In this document: positions 1 to 7,145 of the stretch, piece after piece
How positions within the stretch are numbered: the first letter of the stretch is position 1
How the letters are laid out: the number at the start of each line of letters is the position of its first letter
NCBI GenBank assembly: GCA_003553795.1
Contig: PWFH01000017.1
Coordinates: forward strand, 1 to 35,062
Reading direction: 5' to 3'
Length of the DNA stretch: 35,062 bases
Source of the DNA: Egibacter sp.
Lineage (GTDB): Bacteria > Actinomycetota > Nitriliruptoria > Euzebyales > Egibacteraceae
The notes under the pieces: generated by a model
Seen by the model: the letters and a program-made list of their open reading frames with translations, nothing else
The model's database searches: none
Told to the model about the DNA's origin: nothing
Translations under genes and position numbers: made by a program

Positions 1-1011
1 CAGGTGGAGACCTCGGCAGCCACCTACCGCGCGACACAGTGGCTGGGCTGGAGCATGCTCGCGGCCATCGCCGGCGCCGCGATCGCGCTCGGCTGGTGGC
101 TCTCCCGCCGGGTGGGCGCACGGCTCGGTCGCTCCTCCAGCGAGTTGGACACCGTATCCCAGGAGCTGTCCTCGGTCTCCGCCCAGCTCGGCGCGAGCTC
201 GGAGGAGACCTCGGCGCAGGCCAATGTGGTCGCGGCCGCGGGTGAGCAGGTGTCGTCGAACGTGCAGACGGTGGCCACGGCGGTCGAGGAGCTCTCCTCG
301 AGCGTCCGGGAGATCGCGCAGTCGTCCTCGGAGGCCTCCGAGGTCGCGTCGCGTGCGGTGGCCACCGCGCAGGAGACCAACGGCAAGGTGGAGCGGCTGG
401 GGACCTCCTCGGCCGAGATCGGGCAGGTCATCGAGGTCATCACCTCCATCGCCGAGCAGACGAACCTGCTGGCACTCAACGCCACGATCGAGGCGGCGCG
501 GGCGGGTGAGGCCGGCAAGGGCTTCGCGGTCGTGGCTGGCGAGGTCAAGGAGCTCGCGCAGCGCACGGCGACGTCGACCGAGGAGATCAGCGGCAAGATC
601 GCGGCGATCCAGGGCGACTCGGGTGAGGCGGTCGCGGCGATCGAGGAGATCGGCGCGGTGATCGAGAGCATCGCCGACATGCAGACCACGATCGCCTCGG
701 CGGTGGAGGAGCAGACCGCGACCACCAACGAGATCGCGAGGAGCGTCAACGAGGCGGCGTCGGGCAGCGCGCACATCGCCGAGAACATCACCTCGGTGGC
801 CGCCGCCGCGGGTGAGGCCGCCCGGGGCGCGGGCCGCGCGCAGGAGGCCGCCGGTGACCTGCGTCAGGTCGCCGCGGCGCTGCGCGCCGTCGTCGACGGC
901 GGTGCCAGCAGCGTGCAGGCCCACCTGCCGCAGGGCGGCACCGCCGCGCCCCCGGCGCTACAGCGCGCCGACGCGGGCCCAGCGAAGGAGCCCACCCCCG
1001 CCGGCCGCTGA
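1..1011 (+). CDS. Methyl-accepting chemotaxis protein, C-terminal part (5' end outside window)
   Basis: Cytoplasmic signalling half of a chemoreceptor, which would control CheA kinase through CheW. The frame is open to the first base, so I treat it as partial; a GTG at 4 could start a 335-residue protein but has no visible ribosome site. Counting from that GTG, residues 13-33 form one membrane helix, followed directly by a long Ser/Ala/Glu-rich coiled coil. The conserved hairpin tip ([19 protein letters not shown] and flanks) lies at about residues 141-197. No clear HAMP domain separates the membrane helix from the coiled coil, which is unusual. The C-terminus is Ala/Pro-rich and lacks a CheR-binding NWETF-type pentapeptide. 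The sensor domain is not visible, so the ligand is unknown. It is convergent with the antiporter operon and probably unrelated to it. Confidence 0.93.
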   Translation, partial: QVETSAATYRATQWLGWSMLAAIAGAAIALGWWLSRRVGARLGRSSSELDTVSQELSSVSAQLGASSEETSAQANVVAAAGEQVSSNVQTVATAVEELSSSVREIAQSSSEASEVASRAVATAQETNGKVERLGTSSAEIGQVIEVITSIAEQTNLLALNATIEAARAGEAGKGFAVVAGEVKELAQRTATSTEEISGKIAAIQGDSGEAVAAIEEIGAVIESIADMQTTIASAVEEQTATTNEIARSVNEAASGSAHIAENITSVAAAAGEAARGAGRAQEAAGDLRQVAAALRAVVDGGASSVQAHLPQGGTAAPPALQRADAGPAKEPTPAGR

Positions 1012-1022
1012 GCGCCTTCGAT

Positions 1023-1045
1023 CGCCGGGCGCACAGGCCCGGGCG
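1023..1045. terminator. Possible bidirectional terminator hairpin
   Basis: CGCCGGGC at 1023-1030 pairs with GCCCGGGCG at 1037-1045 (eight G-C pairs, one bulged G at 1041, six-base loop). It sits in the 36-bp gap between the convergent MCP and mrpD genes. There is no U-tract, so function is inferred from position and stem strength only. Confidence 0.3.
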
Positions 1046-1047
1046 GG

Positions 1048-2526
1048 TCAGCGCCCAGCGAGCAGGGCGTCGGCGACCGGCGCGAGGATCGCGTCGACGA
1101 TCCAGACGTTGGCGAGGAAGATCACGAGCAGACCGACGGCGAGGAGCATGACCGGCCCGAGGATGCGCGGCCCGGGCTCGTGGGCGTCCTCGAGCTTGGG
1201 GTCGGTGACCTTGCCGGTGAAGATCCGCTCGATGAGCCGCACGAAGTACACCGCGGTGAGCAGGCTCGAGCCGACGATGATCACCGCGATCGGCCAGCGG
1301 CCGCCCTCGATCGCGCCGAGCACGAGGTAGAACTTCGAGATGAAGCCCGCGGTGGGCGGCAGCCCGACCATCGACACCGCGGCGATCGCGAAGCCGCTCA
1401 TGAGCAGGGGCATCTTGCGCCCGAGCCCGCTCATGCGCGGGATCTCCTTGATCTTCGTCTGGGAGTAGATCCCGCCGGCGATGAAGAAGAGCCCGCTCTT
1501 CATCACCGCGTGGTTGAGGATGTGCAGCAGGGCGCCGATGAGGGCGATGGGGTTGGCGAGGCCGATGCCGACGCCGATGTAGCCGAGCTGGGCGACGGTG
1601 GAGTAGGCGAGCAGCCGCTTGAAGTCGGTCTGCAGGATCGCCATGACGGAGCCGACGAGGATGCCCGCCGCGCCGAACCATGTGAGCAGCTCGGCGATCG
1701 GCAGCTCGTCGGCGACGAGGCCAGGGCCGAAGACCCCGTAGTTGATGCGGATGATCGCATAGGCCCCGGCCTTGACCTGCACGGCGGCGAGCAGCGCGGC
1801 GATCGCCGGTGGGGCGTTGGTGTGGGCGTCGGGCAGCCAGACGTGCAGCGGGAAGAGCGCCATCTTCACGCCGAGGCCGACGGTGATGAGCGCCGCCGCG
1901 GCCGCGATCGTCGGGGAGTCGGCCACCGCCGGCAGGAGCCCCGCGACGTCGGCCATGTTCAGCGAGCCGGTCGTGAAGTAGATGAAGCCGACGCCGAGGA
2001 GGTAGAGCCCGCTGCCGGCGGTGCCGAGCAGGAGGTAGCGGAAGCTCGCGAAGATCGCCCGGTCGCCGCCGAGGGCCACGAGGGCGTAGGTCGAGATCGC
2101 GTAGATCTCGAGGAAGACGAAGAGGTGGAAGAGGTCGCCGCTGACGACGACGCCGAGCAGGCCCGTGAGCAGCAGGCACATGAGGCCGTAGGCCGGCAGG
2201 CCCGCCTTGGGCACGAAGCCCAGCCCGGCCTTGGCGGGGTAGAGCACCGCGAGCAGCCCGATGCCGGCGATGATCGTCGCGAGGAAGCCCGACAGCGGGT
2301 CGAGGACGTACTCGATGCCGATGGGCGGGGGCCAGCCCCCGACCTCGTGACGCAGCGGCGCGCCGTCGATGACCTGCGCGAGGGCCGTGAGCGCGACGCC
2401 GAGCGCGCCGGCCATGCCGAGCGTCGCCACGGCCTGCGCCGCCGCCGGGCGGTAGAGCCCGACGAGCACCGCGAGGACCCCGGCGATGAGCGGGATGACC
2501 GGCAGGAGGACGGGCAGCGCGCTCAT
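1048..2526 (-). CDS. mrpD: Mrp-type Na+/H+ antiporter subunit D (second, split operon)
   Basis: Large antiporter-like membrane subunit of the complex I / Mrp / Mbh superfamily; it should form one proton (or Na+) half-channel pathway. 492 residues with about 14 hydrophobic segments, the usual MrpD length. The key charged residues are all present: Glu140 in the DLFHLFVFLEIYA segment, Lys221 in GVKMALFPLHVWLP, Lys252 in VKAGAY, and the SGLGRKMP...GLPPTAGFISKFYL region typical of MrpD. It is the last gene of the split operon and overlaps the upstream mrpC by 4 nt, indicating translational coupling. Within the operon it takes the place of MbhH. NuoM/NuoN of complex I is the alternative family, but no nuo catalytic genes are nearby and the neighbours are Mrp-specific. 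Confidence 0.93.
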   Translation of the reverse strand: MSALPVLLPVIPLIAGVLAVLVGLYRPAAAQAVATLGMAGALGVALTALAQVIDGAPLRHEVGGWPPPIGIEYVLDPLSGFLATIIAGIGLLAVLYPAKAGLGFVPKAGLPAYGLMCLLLTGLLGVVVSGDLFHLFVFLEIYAISTYALVALGGDRAIFASFRYLLLGTAGSGLYLLGVGFIYFTTGSLNMADVAGLLPAVADSPTIAAAAALITVGLGVKMALFPLHVWLPDAHTNAPPAIAALLAAVQVKAGAYAIIRINYGVFGPGLVADELPIAELLTWFGAAGILVGSVMAILQTDFKRLLAYSTVAQLGYIGVGIGLANPIALIGALLHILNHAVMKSGLFFIAGGIYSQTKIKEIPRMSGLGRKMPLLMSGFAIAAVSMVGLPPTAGFISKFYLVLGAIEGGRWPIAVIIVGSSLLTAVYFVRLIERIFTGKVTDPKLEDAHEPGPRILGPVMLLAVGLLVIFLANVWIVDAILAPVADALLAGR

Positions 2527-2978
2527 GCCCCGGCCTCCCCGTCGGCCTCACCGGCGGAGGTGGCCTGCGCTGGCTCGTCGAGGGGATGGCCGCGCCGTCC
2601 GGCCCGCGGCGAGCCGGAGAGCCGAGCGACGACCTCGTTCTCCTCGAGGGTGCCGTGCGCCTGGTAGATGCGCACGAGCAGGGCGAGGCCGACCCCGACG
2701 ATGCCGACGCCGACGACGATCGCGGTGAGGATGAGCAGATGCGGCAGCGGGTCGACGTAGCCGGCGGCGTCGACGCCGACCGCCGGGCTGATGATCGGCG
2801 CGGTCGCGCCGTCCTTGACGCTGCCCTCGATGAAGAAGAGGTAGATCGCCGTCGTGAAGATCGTCATGCCCACGAGCTTCTTCGCGAGGTTGCGCATCGC
2901 GAACATCCCGTAGAGCCCGATCGAGAGCAGCACGAGGACGAAGAGGTAGACGTAGCGGTCGACGAAGAGCTCAACCAT
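2523..2978 (-). CDS. mrpC: Mrp antiporter subunit C, NuoK-like (split operon)
   Basis: Small three-helix membrane subunit related to NuoK and MbhG; it contributes conserved acidic residues to the ion path between the large subunits. 151 residues. The ATG at 2978 gives MVELFVDRYVYLFVLVLLSI, and the NLAKKLVGMTIFTTAIYLFF and DPLPHLLILTAIVVGVG segments are typical of MrpC/NuoK. It overlaps mrpB upstream by 8 nt (2971-2978) and mrpD downstream by 4 nt. The C-terminal tail of about 35 residues after the last helix is hydrophilic, Gly/Glu/Ala-rich and longer than in the canonical-operon copy. An earlier in-frame start would run deep into mrpB and gives a non-membrane, Ser/Arg-rich sequence, so I rejected it. 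Confidence 0.92.
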   Translation of the reverse strand: MVELFVDRYVYLFVLVLLSIGLYGMFAMRNLAKKLVGMTIFTTAIYLFFIEGSVKDGATAPIISPAVGVDAAGYVDPLPHLLILTAIVVGVGIVGVGLALLVRIYQAHGTLEENEVVARLSGSPRAGRRGHPLDEPAQATSAGEADGEAGA

Positions 2979-3411
2979 CGACGGGGCTCCCTGCGAGCTC
3001 GTCGTAGACGAGGACCATCGCGCCGAACACCGCGAGCCCGACGGCGATCTCGACGACGAGGATGCCGAGGTAGCGCAGCCGACTCGCGGCGATCTCGCCG
3101 ACCTCCACCGCGGCGTAGTCGAGGAACGCACCGCCGGCGAGCACCGCGACGAGGCCGGTGAGGGCGAAGGCGAGCATGCCGGCACCGGCGGCGAGCGGGC
3201 CGAGCTCGCGTGGCACCGAGCCGAAGGCGATGCGGCTCTCGAGGGTGAGCCGCGGCAGGATCACGCCGACGGCGAGGATGACGCCGCCGGCGAAGCCGCC
3301 ACCGGGGCCGTAGTGGCCGTGGGCGATGATGTAGAGGCCGAACATCGCGATGAACGGGCTGAGCAGCCCACCGACGGTGCGCACGACCTCGCTGGGGTAG
3401 GCGCCGGTCAT
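2971..3411 (-). CDS. mrpB: Mrp antiporter subunit B (split operon)
   Basis: MrpB/MnhB family membrane subunit of 146 residues with four hydrophobic helices. The family signature is clear: VVRTVGGLLSPFIAMFGLYI followed by the glycine-rich loop HGHYGPGGGFAGG. It is equivalent to MbhF and shares the GGGF-x-GG motif with the copy at 11731-12180. The two are strongly diverged elsewhere, so they are not a recent duplication. ATG at 3411 sits in an ATGA overlap with the upstream MbhD/E-like gene. Confidence 0.92.
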   Translation of the reverse strand: MTGAYPSEVVRTVGGLLSPFIAMFGLYIIAHGHYGPGGGFAGGVILAVGVILPRLTLESRIAFGSVPRELGPLAAGAGMLAFALTGLVAVLAGGAFLDYAAVEVGEIAASRLRYLGILVVEIAVGLAVFGAMVLVYDELAGSPVDG

Positions 3412-3950
3412 CCGAGCTCCTCCTGCTCACGGGCGCGCAGCACGAGCGCGGCGCCGAGGGCGGCGGTGACGATGACGAGGGTCTCGCCGAGGGTGTCCTG
3501 CGAGCGGTAGTCGGCGAGCAGCGCGGTGACGACGTTCGGGGTCTCGGTGTCCTCGAGGGAGTCCTCGAGGTAGACCGGCGCGACGCCCTGGTGGGCGGGC
3601 GCCTCGGGGTCGCCCTTGTCGGGCAGCCCCGTGCTCGCGTAGATCATGAGCGCGAGGAAGGCCGCGAGCACCGGCAGGGTCGCCCAGCGCCGTCGCGAGG
3701 AGTCCACGACGTCGGCGCGCCGGCTCGTCGTGAGGATCGCGGCGATGAAGAGCACCCCGGTGACCCCGGCGCCGAGGACCGCCTCGACGAGGGCGACGTC
3801 GACGGCCACCGCGCCGGCGAAGATCAGCGCGGCGAAGAGGCTGTAGGCGGCGAGCAGCGCGACCGCGGCGAGCAGGTCGCGCACCTTGAGCGCGAGCACC
3901 GCGGTCACGATGAGGATGACGAAGAGCAGGACGTCGAGCTCGAGGATCAC
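3408..3950 (-). CDS. MbhD/MbhE-like fused membrane subunit (equivalent of the MrpA C-terminus)
   Basis: 180-residue membrane protein corresponding to the C-terminal part of MrpA, which in Mbh-type complexes is the separate subunits MbhD and MbhE. The N-terminal half carries ALVEAVLGAGVTGVLF, matching the [16 protein letters not shown] segment of the full-length MrpA at 12177-14531. The C-terminal half carries ADYRSQDTLGETLVIVTAAL, matching [20 protein letters not shown] in that MrpA. I chose the GTG at 3950 because it lies in a GTGA overlap with mrpG and opens on the first hydrophobic helix (VILELDVLLFVILIV). This subunit marks the operon as 'split MrpA': the large antiporter domain is encoded elsewhere in the operon. 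Confidence 0.9.
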   Translation of the reverse strand: MILELDVLLFVILIVTAVLALKVRDLLAAVALLAAYSLFAALIFAGAVAVDVALVEAVLGAGVTGVLFIAAILTTSRRADVVDSSRRRWATLPVLAAFLALMIYASTGLPDKGDPEAPAHQGVAPVYLEDSLEDTETPNVVTALLADYRSQDTLGETLVIVTAALGAALVLRAREQEELG

Positions 3951-4297
3951 GTCAGACCCCCCGGTGGTGGCTTGACGTCGTCGGTGCTGACCCACGGCTC
4001 GACGCCGGACTCGCGTCCGGCGCGCACGAGGGCGTGGGCGGCGGTGGGGTTGGCGAGGACGCTGAAGCCGAGCACGAGCACGAGTCGCACCGCGGCGTCC
4101 CAGGTCAGGCCGGGCACGAAGAAGAGCCCGCCGAAGATGAGGATGAGCCCGAGCGTCTCGGACTTCGCGACGGCGTGGGTGCGGGTGTAGAGGTCGGGCA
4201 GGCGCAGCACGCCGACGACGCTGATGACGAGGAAGGCGAGGCCGGCGCTGATGAGAACGATGGCGACGATCGCCATCGGCGTGTCGAGGCCGTTCAT
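3947..4297 (-). CDS. mrpG: Mrp antiporter subunit G (split operon)
   Basis: 116-residue MrpG/MnhG/PhaG-family protein with three predicted helices. The family hallmark GVLRLPDLYTRTHAVAKSET is present, close to the GVLRMPDTLTRSSAATKGTG of the other copy. It is equivalent to MbhC. The ATG at 4297 overlaps the mrpF stop (ATGA), and its stop overlaps the next GTG (GTGA). MrpG is a small peripheral membrane subunit needed for assembly of the full complex. Confidence 0.94.
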   Translation of the reverse strand: MNGLDTPMAIVAIVLISAGLAFLVISVVGVLRLPDLYTRTHAVAKSETLGLILIFGGLFFVPGLTWDAAVRLVLVLGFSVLANPTAAHALVRAGRESGVEPWVSTDDVKPPPGGLT

Positions 4298-4578
4298 CGC
4301 CGCTCCACCGCCTCGTCGTCGTCGCGGCGCTCGACGTACTTGCCGAGCGCGATCGGCAGGAGGAAGGCCAGCAGCGCGAAGCCGAGCGCGATGTCGAGGA
4401 AGAGCACGGGGCGCTCGAAGTAGAAGCCCATGATGACGAGCGCGACGACGCCGTTGACGCTCACGAGCGCGACGGAGACGAGGCGGTCGAAGACCGTGGG
4501 GCCGGCGTAGACCCGCCAGAGGGTCAAGAGGATGACCCCCGCGACGGTGAGCAGCGCGACGAGCAGGAACGTCGTCAT
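4294..4578 (-). CDS. mrpF: Mrp antiporter subunit F (split operon)
   Basis: 94-residue, three-helix MrpF/MnhF/PhaF subunit, equivalent to MbhB. It contains WRVYAGPTVFDRLVSVALVS, the conserved 'RxxxGPTxxDRxxxxD' type region after the first helix, then FYFERPVLFLDIALGFALLAF. The C-terminus is highly charged (KYVERRDDDEAVERR). ATG at 4578 overlaps the mrpE stop by 4 nt. The longer reading frames through this region give arginine/histidine-rich non-membrane sequence and are not real. Confidence 0.93.
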   Translation of the reverse strand: MTTFLLVALLTVAGVILLTLWRVYAGPTVFDRLVSVALVSVNGVVALVIMGFYFERPVLFLDIALGFALLAFLLPIALGKYVERRDDDEAVERR

Positions 4579-5177
4579 CGGCGCGGCACCTCCTCGGCGG
4601 CCGGCTCCCAGACGACCTCGGGGGGCGGGGCCGGGTCCTGGAGGAAGAGCCGGGCGATGCGGTTCTGCATCTCGCCGCTGACGAGGTCGTCGGCGGCGGA
4701 GGGCACGAAGGCGTGGACGGTGAACTCCCGGGTGTCGGGGTCGACGTCGAGGGTGAGCGTGCCGGGCACGAGCGTGATCGAGTTCGCGAGCGTCGTGCGG
4801 GCCACCGGGCTCTCCAGGTGGGTGGTGAAGCGCAGGACGTAGGGCTCGACCGGCAGGCGCGGCTGGAGCACGACCCAGGCGATGAGCACCCCGGCGGGGG
4901 GGATGCGCGCGAGCAGCCACAGGACGTAGGCGATGCTGCGGGCCCAGCGCAGCGGGATGGTCGACGGCGGGGTGTGCCGGCCGAGGTTCGCCGCGACGTA
5001 GCGATGGGTGAACCACGTCACGAGCGCCGCCGAGACCACCCCCATGGCGATGAAGAGGACGTTGTACTGCCCCGAGATCGCGAGCCAGAAGGCGAGCATG
5101 AGGACGAACTCGACGGCCATCGAGCCCGGCCCGAGGCCGGGACCGCGACCCTGGTCCGCGGAGTGCTGCTGTGGCAT
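4575..5177 (-). CDS. mrpE: Mrp antiporter subunit E, long form (split operon)
   Basis: 200-residue MrpE/MnhE/PhaE family protein, equivalent to MbhA. Two N-terminal helices (MAVEFVLMLAFWLAISGQYN and the next) are followed by a third (SIAYVLWLLARIPPAGVLIA). The soluble domain contains the hallmark TTLANSITLVPGTLTLDVD and FTVHAF. The ATG at 5177 shares one base with the preceding stop (TGATG); an internal ATG at 5120 would remove only a Gly/Gln-rich leader of 19 residues and is an equally reasonable start. The C-terminal 50 residues form a Pro/Glu-rich tail. The other MrpE in this window is only 111 residues and lacks the two N-terminal helices. Confidence 0.92.
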   Translation of the reverse strand: MPQQHSADQGRGPGLGPGSMAVEFVLMLAFWLAISGQYNVLFIAMGVVSAALVTWFTHRYVAANLGRHTPPSTIPLRWARSIAYVLWLLARIPPAGVLIAWVVLQPRLPVEPYVLRFTTHLESPVARTTLANSITLVPGTLTLDVDPDTREFTVHAFVPSAADDLVSGEMQNRIARLFLQDPAPPPEVVWEPAAEEVPRR

Positions 5178-6889
5178 CAGACGAACGTCACCCCCAGCAC
5201 GACGACGGCGGTGGCGATCATGACCGCGCCGACCATCCACGTCGGGTAGACCGGCGAGTCCGACGAGGCCCGGGCCTCCTTGACGAGCGGCAGCTGCCCG
5301 ACGACCTCGGCGACGCCGGAGGCCACGCGCGTGCGCAGCGGCGGGTGGTGCGCGAGGCCGCCGGCGGGCGCCGGCTCGCGTTCGGGTCGCAGTCCGCGCA
5401 CCCACGCGGCGAGGCGGAAGGGCGCGACGCGGTAGAACCAGTCGGTGTCGAGGGAGACCTTCCGCTGCGCGTCGACCTTCGCGAGCATGAGCACGAAGCC
5501 GAGCGCGGTGAAGAAGAGGATCTGCGAGGTCTCGATGACCTTGTACGCGGCGTAGGGGTTGTAGTCCACGGGGAACGGCAGGAGGTCGTACAGCAGCCCC
5601 GGGAACAGGCCGAGGACGGTGTTGGCGAGCGCGGCGAGGGCCATGCCGGCGTACATCGTCCCGGGGATCGGCCTGGGCTCGAGCCCCCGGTCGGGACCGA
5701 AGAACGTGTTGTAGGGCAGCTTGAGCCCGGTGTGGAGGAACGTCCCCACCGAGGCGAGCTTGAGGAGGATGAGCACGAGCGTGCGGCCGTCGACCGAGGC
5801 CGCCTCGACGACGAGCTCCTTGGAGATGAACCCGCTGAAGAGGGGGAAGCTCGAGATCGACACCGCGCCGATCATGTAGAGGATGAGCACCCACCGCAGC
5901 TTCTTCGTGAGCCCCCCGAGCTCGGAGGCCCGCGACGTCCCGACGGCGTGGAGCACCGCGCCGGTGCCCATGAGCAGCAGGCCCTTGTAGAGGATGTGGG
6001 CGAAGGCGTGCGCGGTCGCGCCGTTGATCGCGAGCTCGGTGCCGATGCCGACCGCGGCGACCATGTAGCCGACCTGGCTGATGATGTGGTAGCCGAGCAG
6101 GCGCCGGATGTCGTTCTCGAGCACGGCGTAGACGACGCCGTAGAGCGCCATCGCGACCCCGAGCCAGACGAGGAGCTCGACCCCGGGGAAGCCGCGCGCG
6201 AGGGCGTAGACCGAGGCCTTCGTCGTGTAGGCCGAGAGGAACACCGTGCCGGCCACCGTCGCCATCGGGTAGCCGTCGGGCAGCCAGGCGTGCAGCGGCG
6301 GCACCGCCGCCGAGAGCAGGAAGCCGACCATGATGAGCACGGTCGCCGGTACGAGCTCGAAGGCGGTGAACGCCAGCGACCCGGTCAGCGCGTAGTGCCA
6401 GATGACCCCGGCGAGCAGGAGCTTGCCCCCGGCGAGCTGGACGTAGAGGTAGCGCTTGCCGGCGCGCCCGGCCTCCTCGGTCCCCCGGGCCCAGATGAGG
6501 AAGACGCTCGCGAGGGCCTTGATCTCCCAGAAGAGGAAGAGGCTCAACAGGTCACCGGCGAAGACCACCCCGAGGGCGCTGCCGGCGTACATCGTCGCCG
6601 CGACGCGCTCGGTCGTGCCCATGATCTGGAAGCCGTAGACCGCCCCGAGGAACGCCGCGAGGCAGAAGACGTAGCCGAACGCGAGGCTGAGCGCGTCGAC
6701 CTTGAGCGGCTCGAGCGTGAAGCCGTAGAAGTCGACGGCGAGGACGTCGCCGGGGCTCAGGCTCGCGACCTGGGCGAAGGCGAGCACCGGCAGGGCGAGC
6801 ATGAGCGCGGCGCCGAGGCGGCCGCGCACGCCCATGAGCGCGAGGGCGCCGACGAGGAGGATCGCCGCGGGCGGCACGAGGTCAAGCAT
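5177..6889 (-). CDS. MrpD-like large antiporter subunit D' lacking the helix-7 lysine (split operon)
   Basis: 570-residue membrane protein of the proton-translocating NuoL/M/N-Mrp family, about 14 core helices plus a C-terminal extension ending in one further hydrophobic helix (MVGAVMIATAVVVLGVTFV). The helix-5 glutamate is present (Glu122, LSLFLFWEIKALASV), as are Lys224 (AYTTKASVYALARG) and Lys302 (AHILYKGLLLMG). The usual helix-7 lysine before P-x-H-x-WLP is replaced: the sequence reads GFLLSAAVPPLHAWLPDG, so Ser193 stands where the other large subunits here have Lys ([45 protein letters not shown]). The ATG at 6889 was chosen because membrane sequence starts there; it overlaps the 87-aa gene by 8 nt. 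The substitution suggests a specialised ion path or a structural role. Confidence 0.9.
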   Translation of the reverse strand: MLDLVPPAAILLVGALALMGVRGRLGAALMLALPVLAFAQVASLSPGDVLAVDFYGFTLEPLKVDALSLAFGYVFCLAAFLGAVYGFQIMGTTERVAATMYAGSALGVVFAGDLLSLFLFWEIKALASVFLIWARGTEEAGRAGKRYLYVQLAGGKLLLAGVIWHYALTGSLAFTAFELVPATVLIMVGFLLSAAVPPLHAWLPDGYPMATVAGTVFLSAYTTKASVYALARGFPGVELLVWLGVAMALYGVVYAVLENDIRRLLGYHIISQVGYMVAAVGIGTELAINGATAHAFAHILYKGLLLMGTGAVLHAVGTSRASELGGLTKKLRWVLILYMIGAVSISSFPLFSGFISKELVVEAASVDGRTLVLILLKLASVGTFLHTGLKLPYNTFFGPDRGLEPRPIPGTMYAGMALAALANTVLGLFPGLLYDLLPFPVDYNPYAAYKVIETSQILFFTALGFVLMLAKVDAQRKVSLDTDWFYRVAPFRLAAWVRGLRPEREPAPAGGLAHHPPLRTRVASGVAEVVGQLPLVKEARASSDSPVYPTWMVGAVMIATAVVVLGVTFV

Positions 6890-7145
6890 GCCCCGCCCCC
6901 GCGTCGTCGTGGGCGCTGGGCGCGTCACCGGCACGCAGGGCGCGCTGCCGCTCGTAGTAGTCCTCGGGGCGCTGCAGCCAGACCTTGCCGAGCCACTTCG
7001 ACACGACGATGATCCCGACGCAGCCCCCAAGGCCGAGCAGCACCGCCCGGCCGGTCGGCAGGTCGACGAGCAGGTCGATGCCCACCCCGACGAGGAGGGC
7101 GACGGCGGCGATCGCGAGGCCGCGCGACAGGGTCATCGGCGTCAC
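6882..7145 (-). CDS. Small two-helix membrane protein embedded in the split Mrp operon, unknown function
   Basis: 87 residues starting at GTG 7145, which lies in a GTGA overlap with the upstream D'' gene; its stop overlaps the downstream D' start by 8 nt. Both junctions imply that it is a translationally coupled operon member. Two hydrophobic helices (LAIAAVALLVGVGIDLLV and AVLLGLGGCVGIIVVSKWLG) are separated by DLPTGR. They are followed by an amphipathic, charged tail (VWLQRPEDYYERQRALRAG) and an acidic/His end. I do not recognise the family; it is not MrpB, C, F or G. Position between two large antiporter-like subunits suggests an accessory or assembly subunit, which is inference. An ATG at 7136 is an alternative start. 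Confidence 0.85.
   Translation of the reverse strand: MTPMTLSRGLAIAAVALLVGVGIDLLVDLPTGRAVLLGLGGCVGIIVVSKWLGKVWLQRPEDYYERQRALRAGDAPSAHDDAGAGHA

Noticed and set aside
1180-7012. Long plus-strand open frames opposite the split Mrp operon
   Set aside because: Translations are repetitive Glu/Asp/Arg/Gly sequence mirroring membrane-helix codons on the other strand; the minus strand has overlapping, recognisable subunits throughout.
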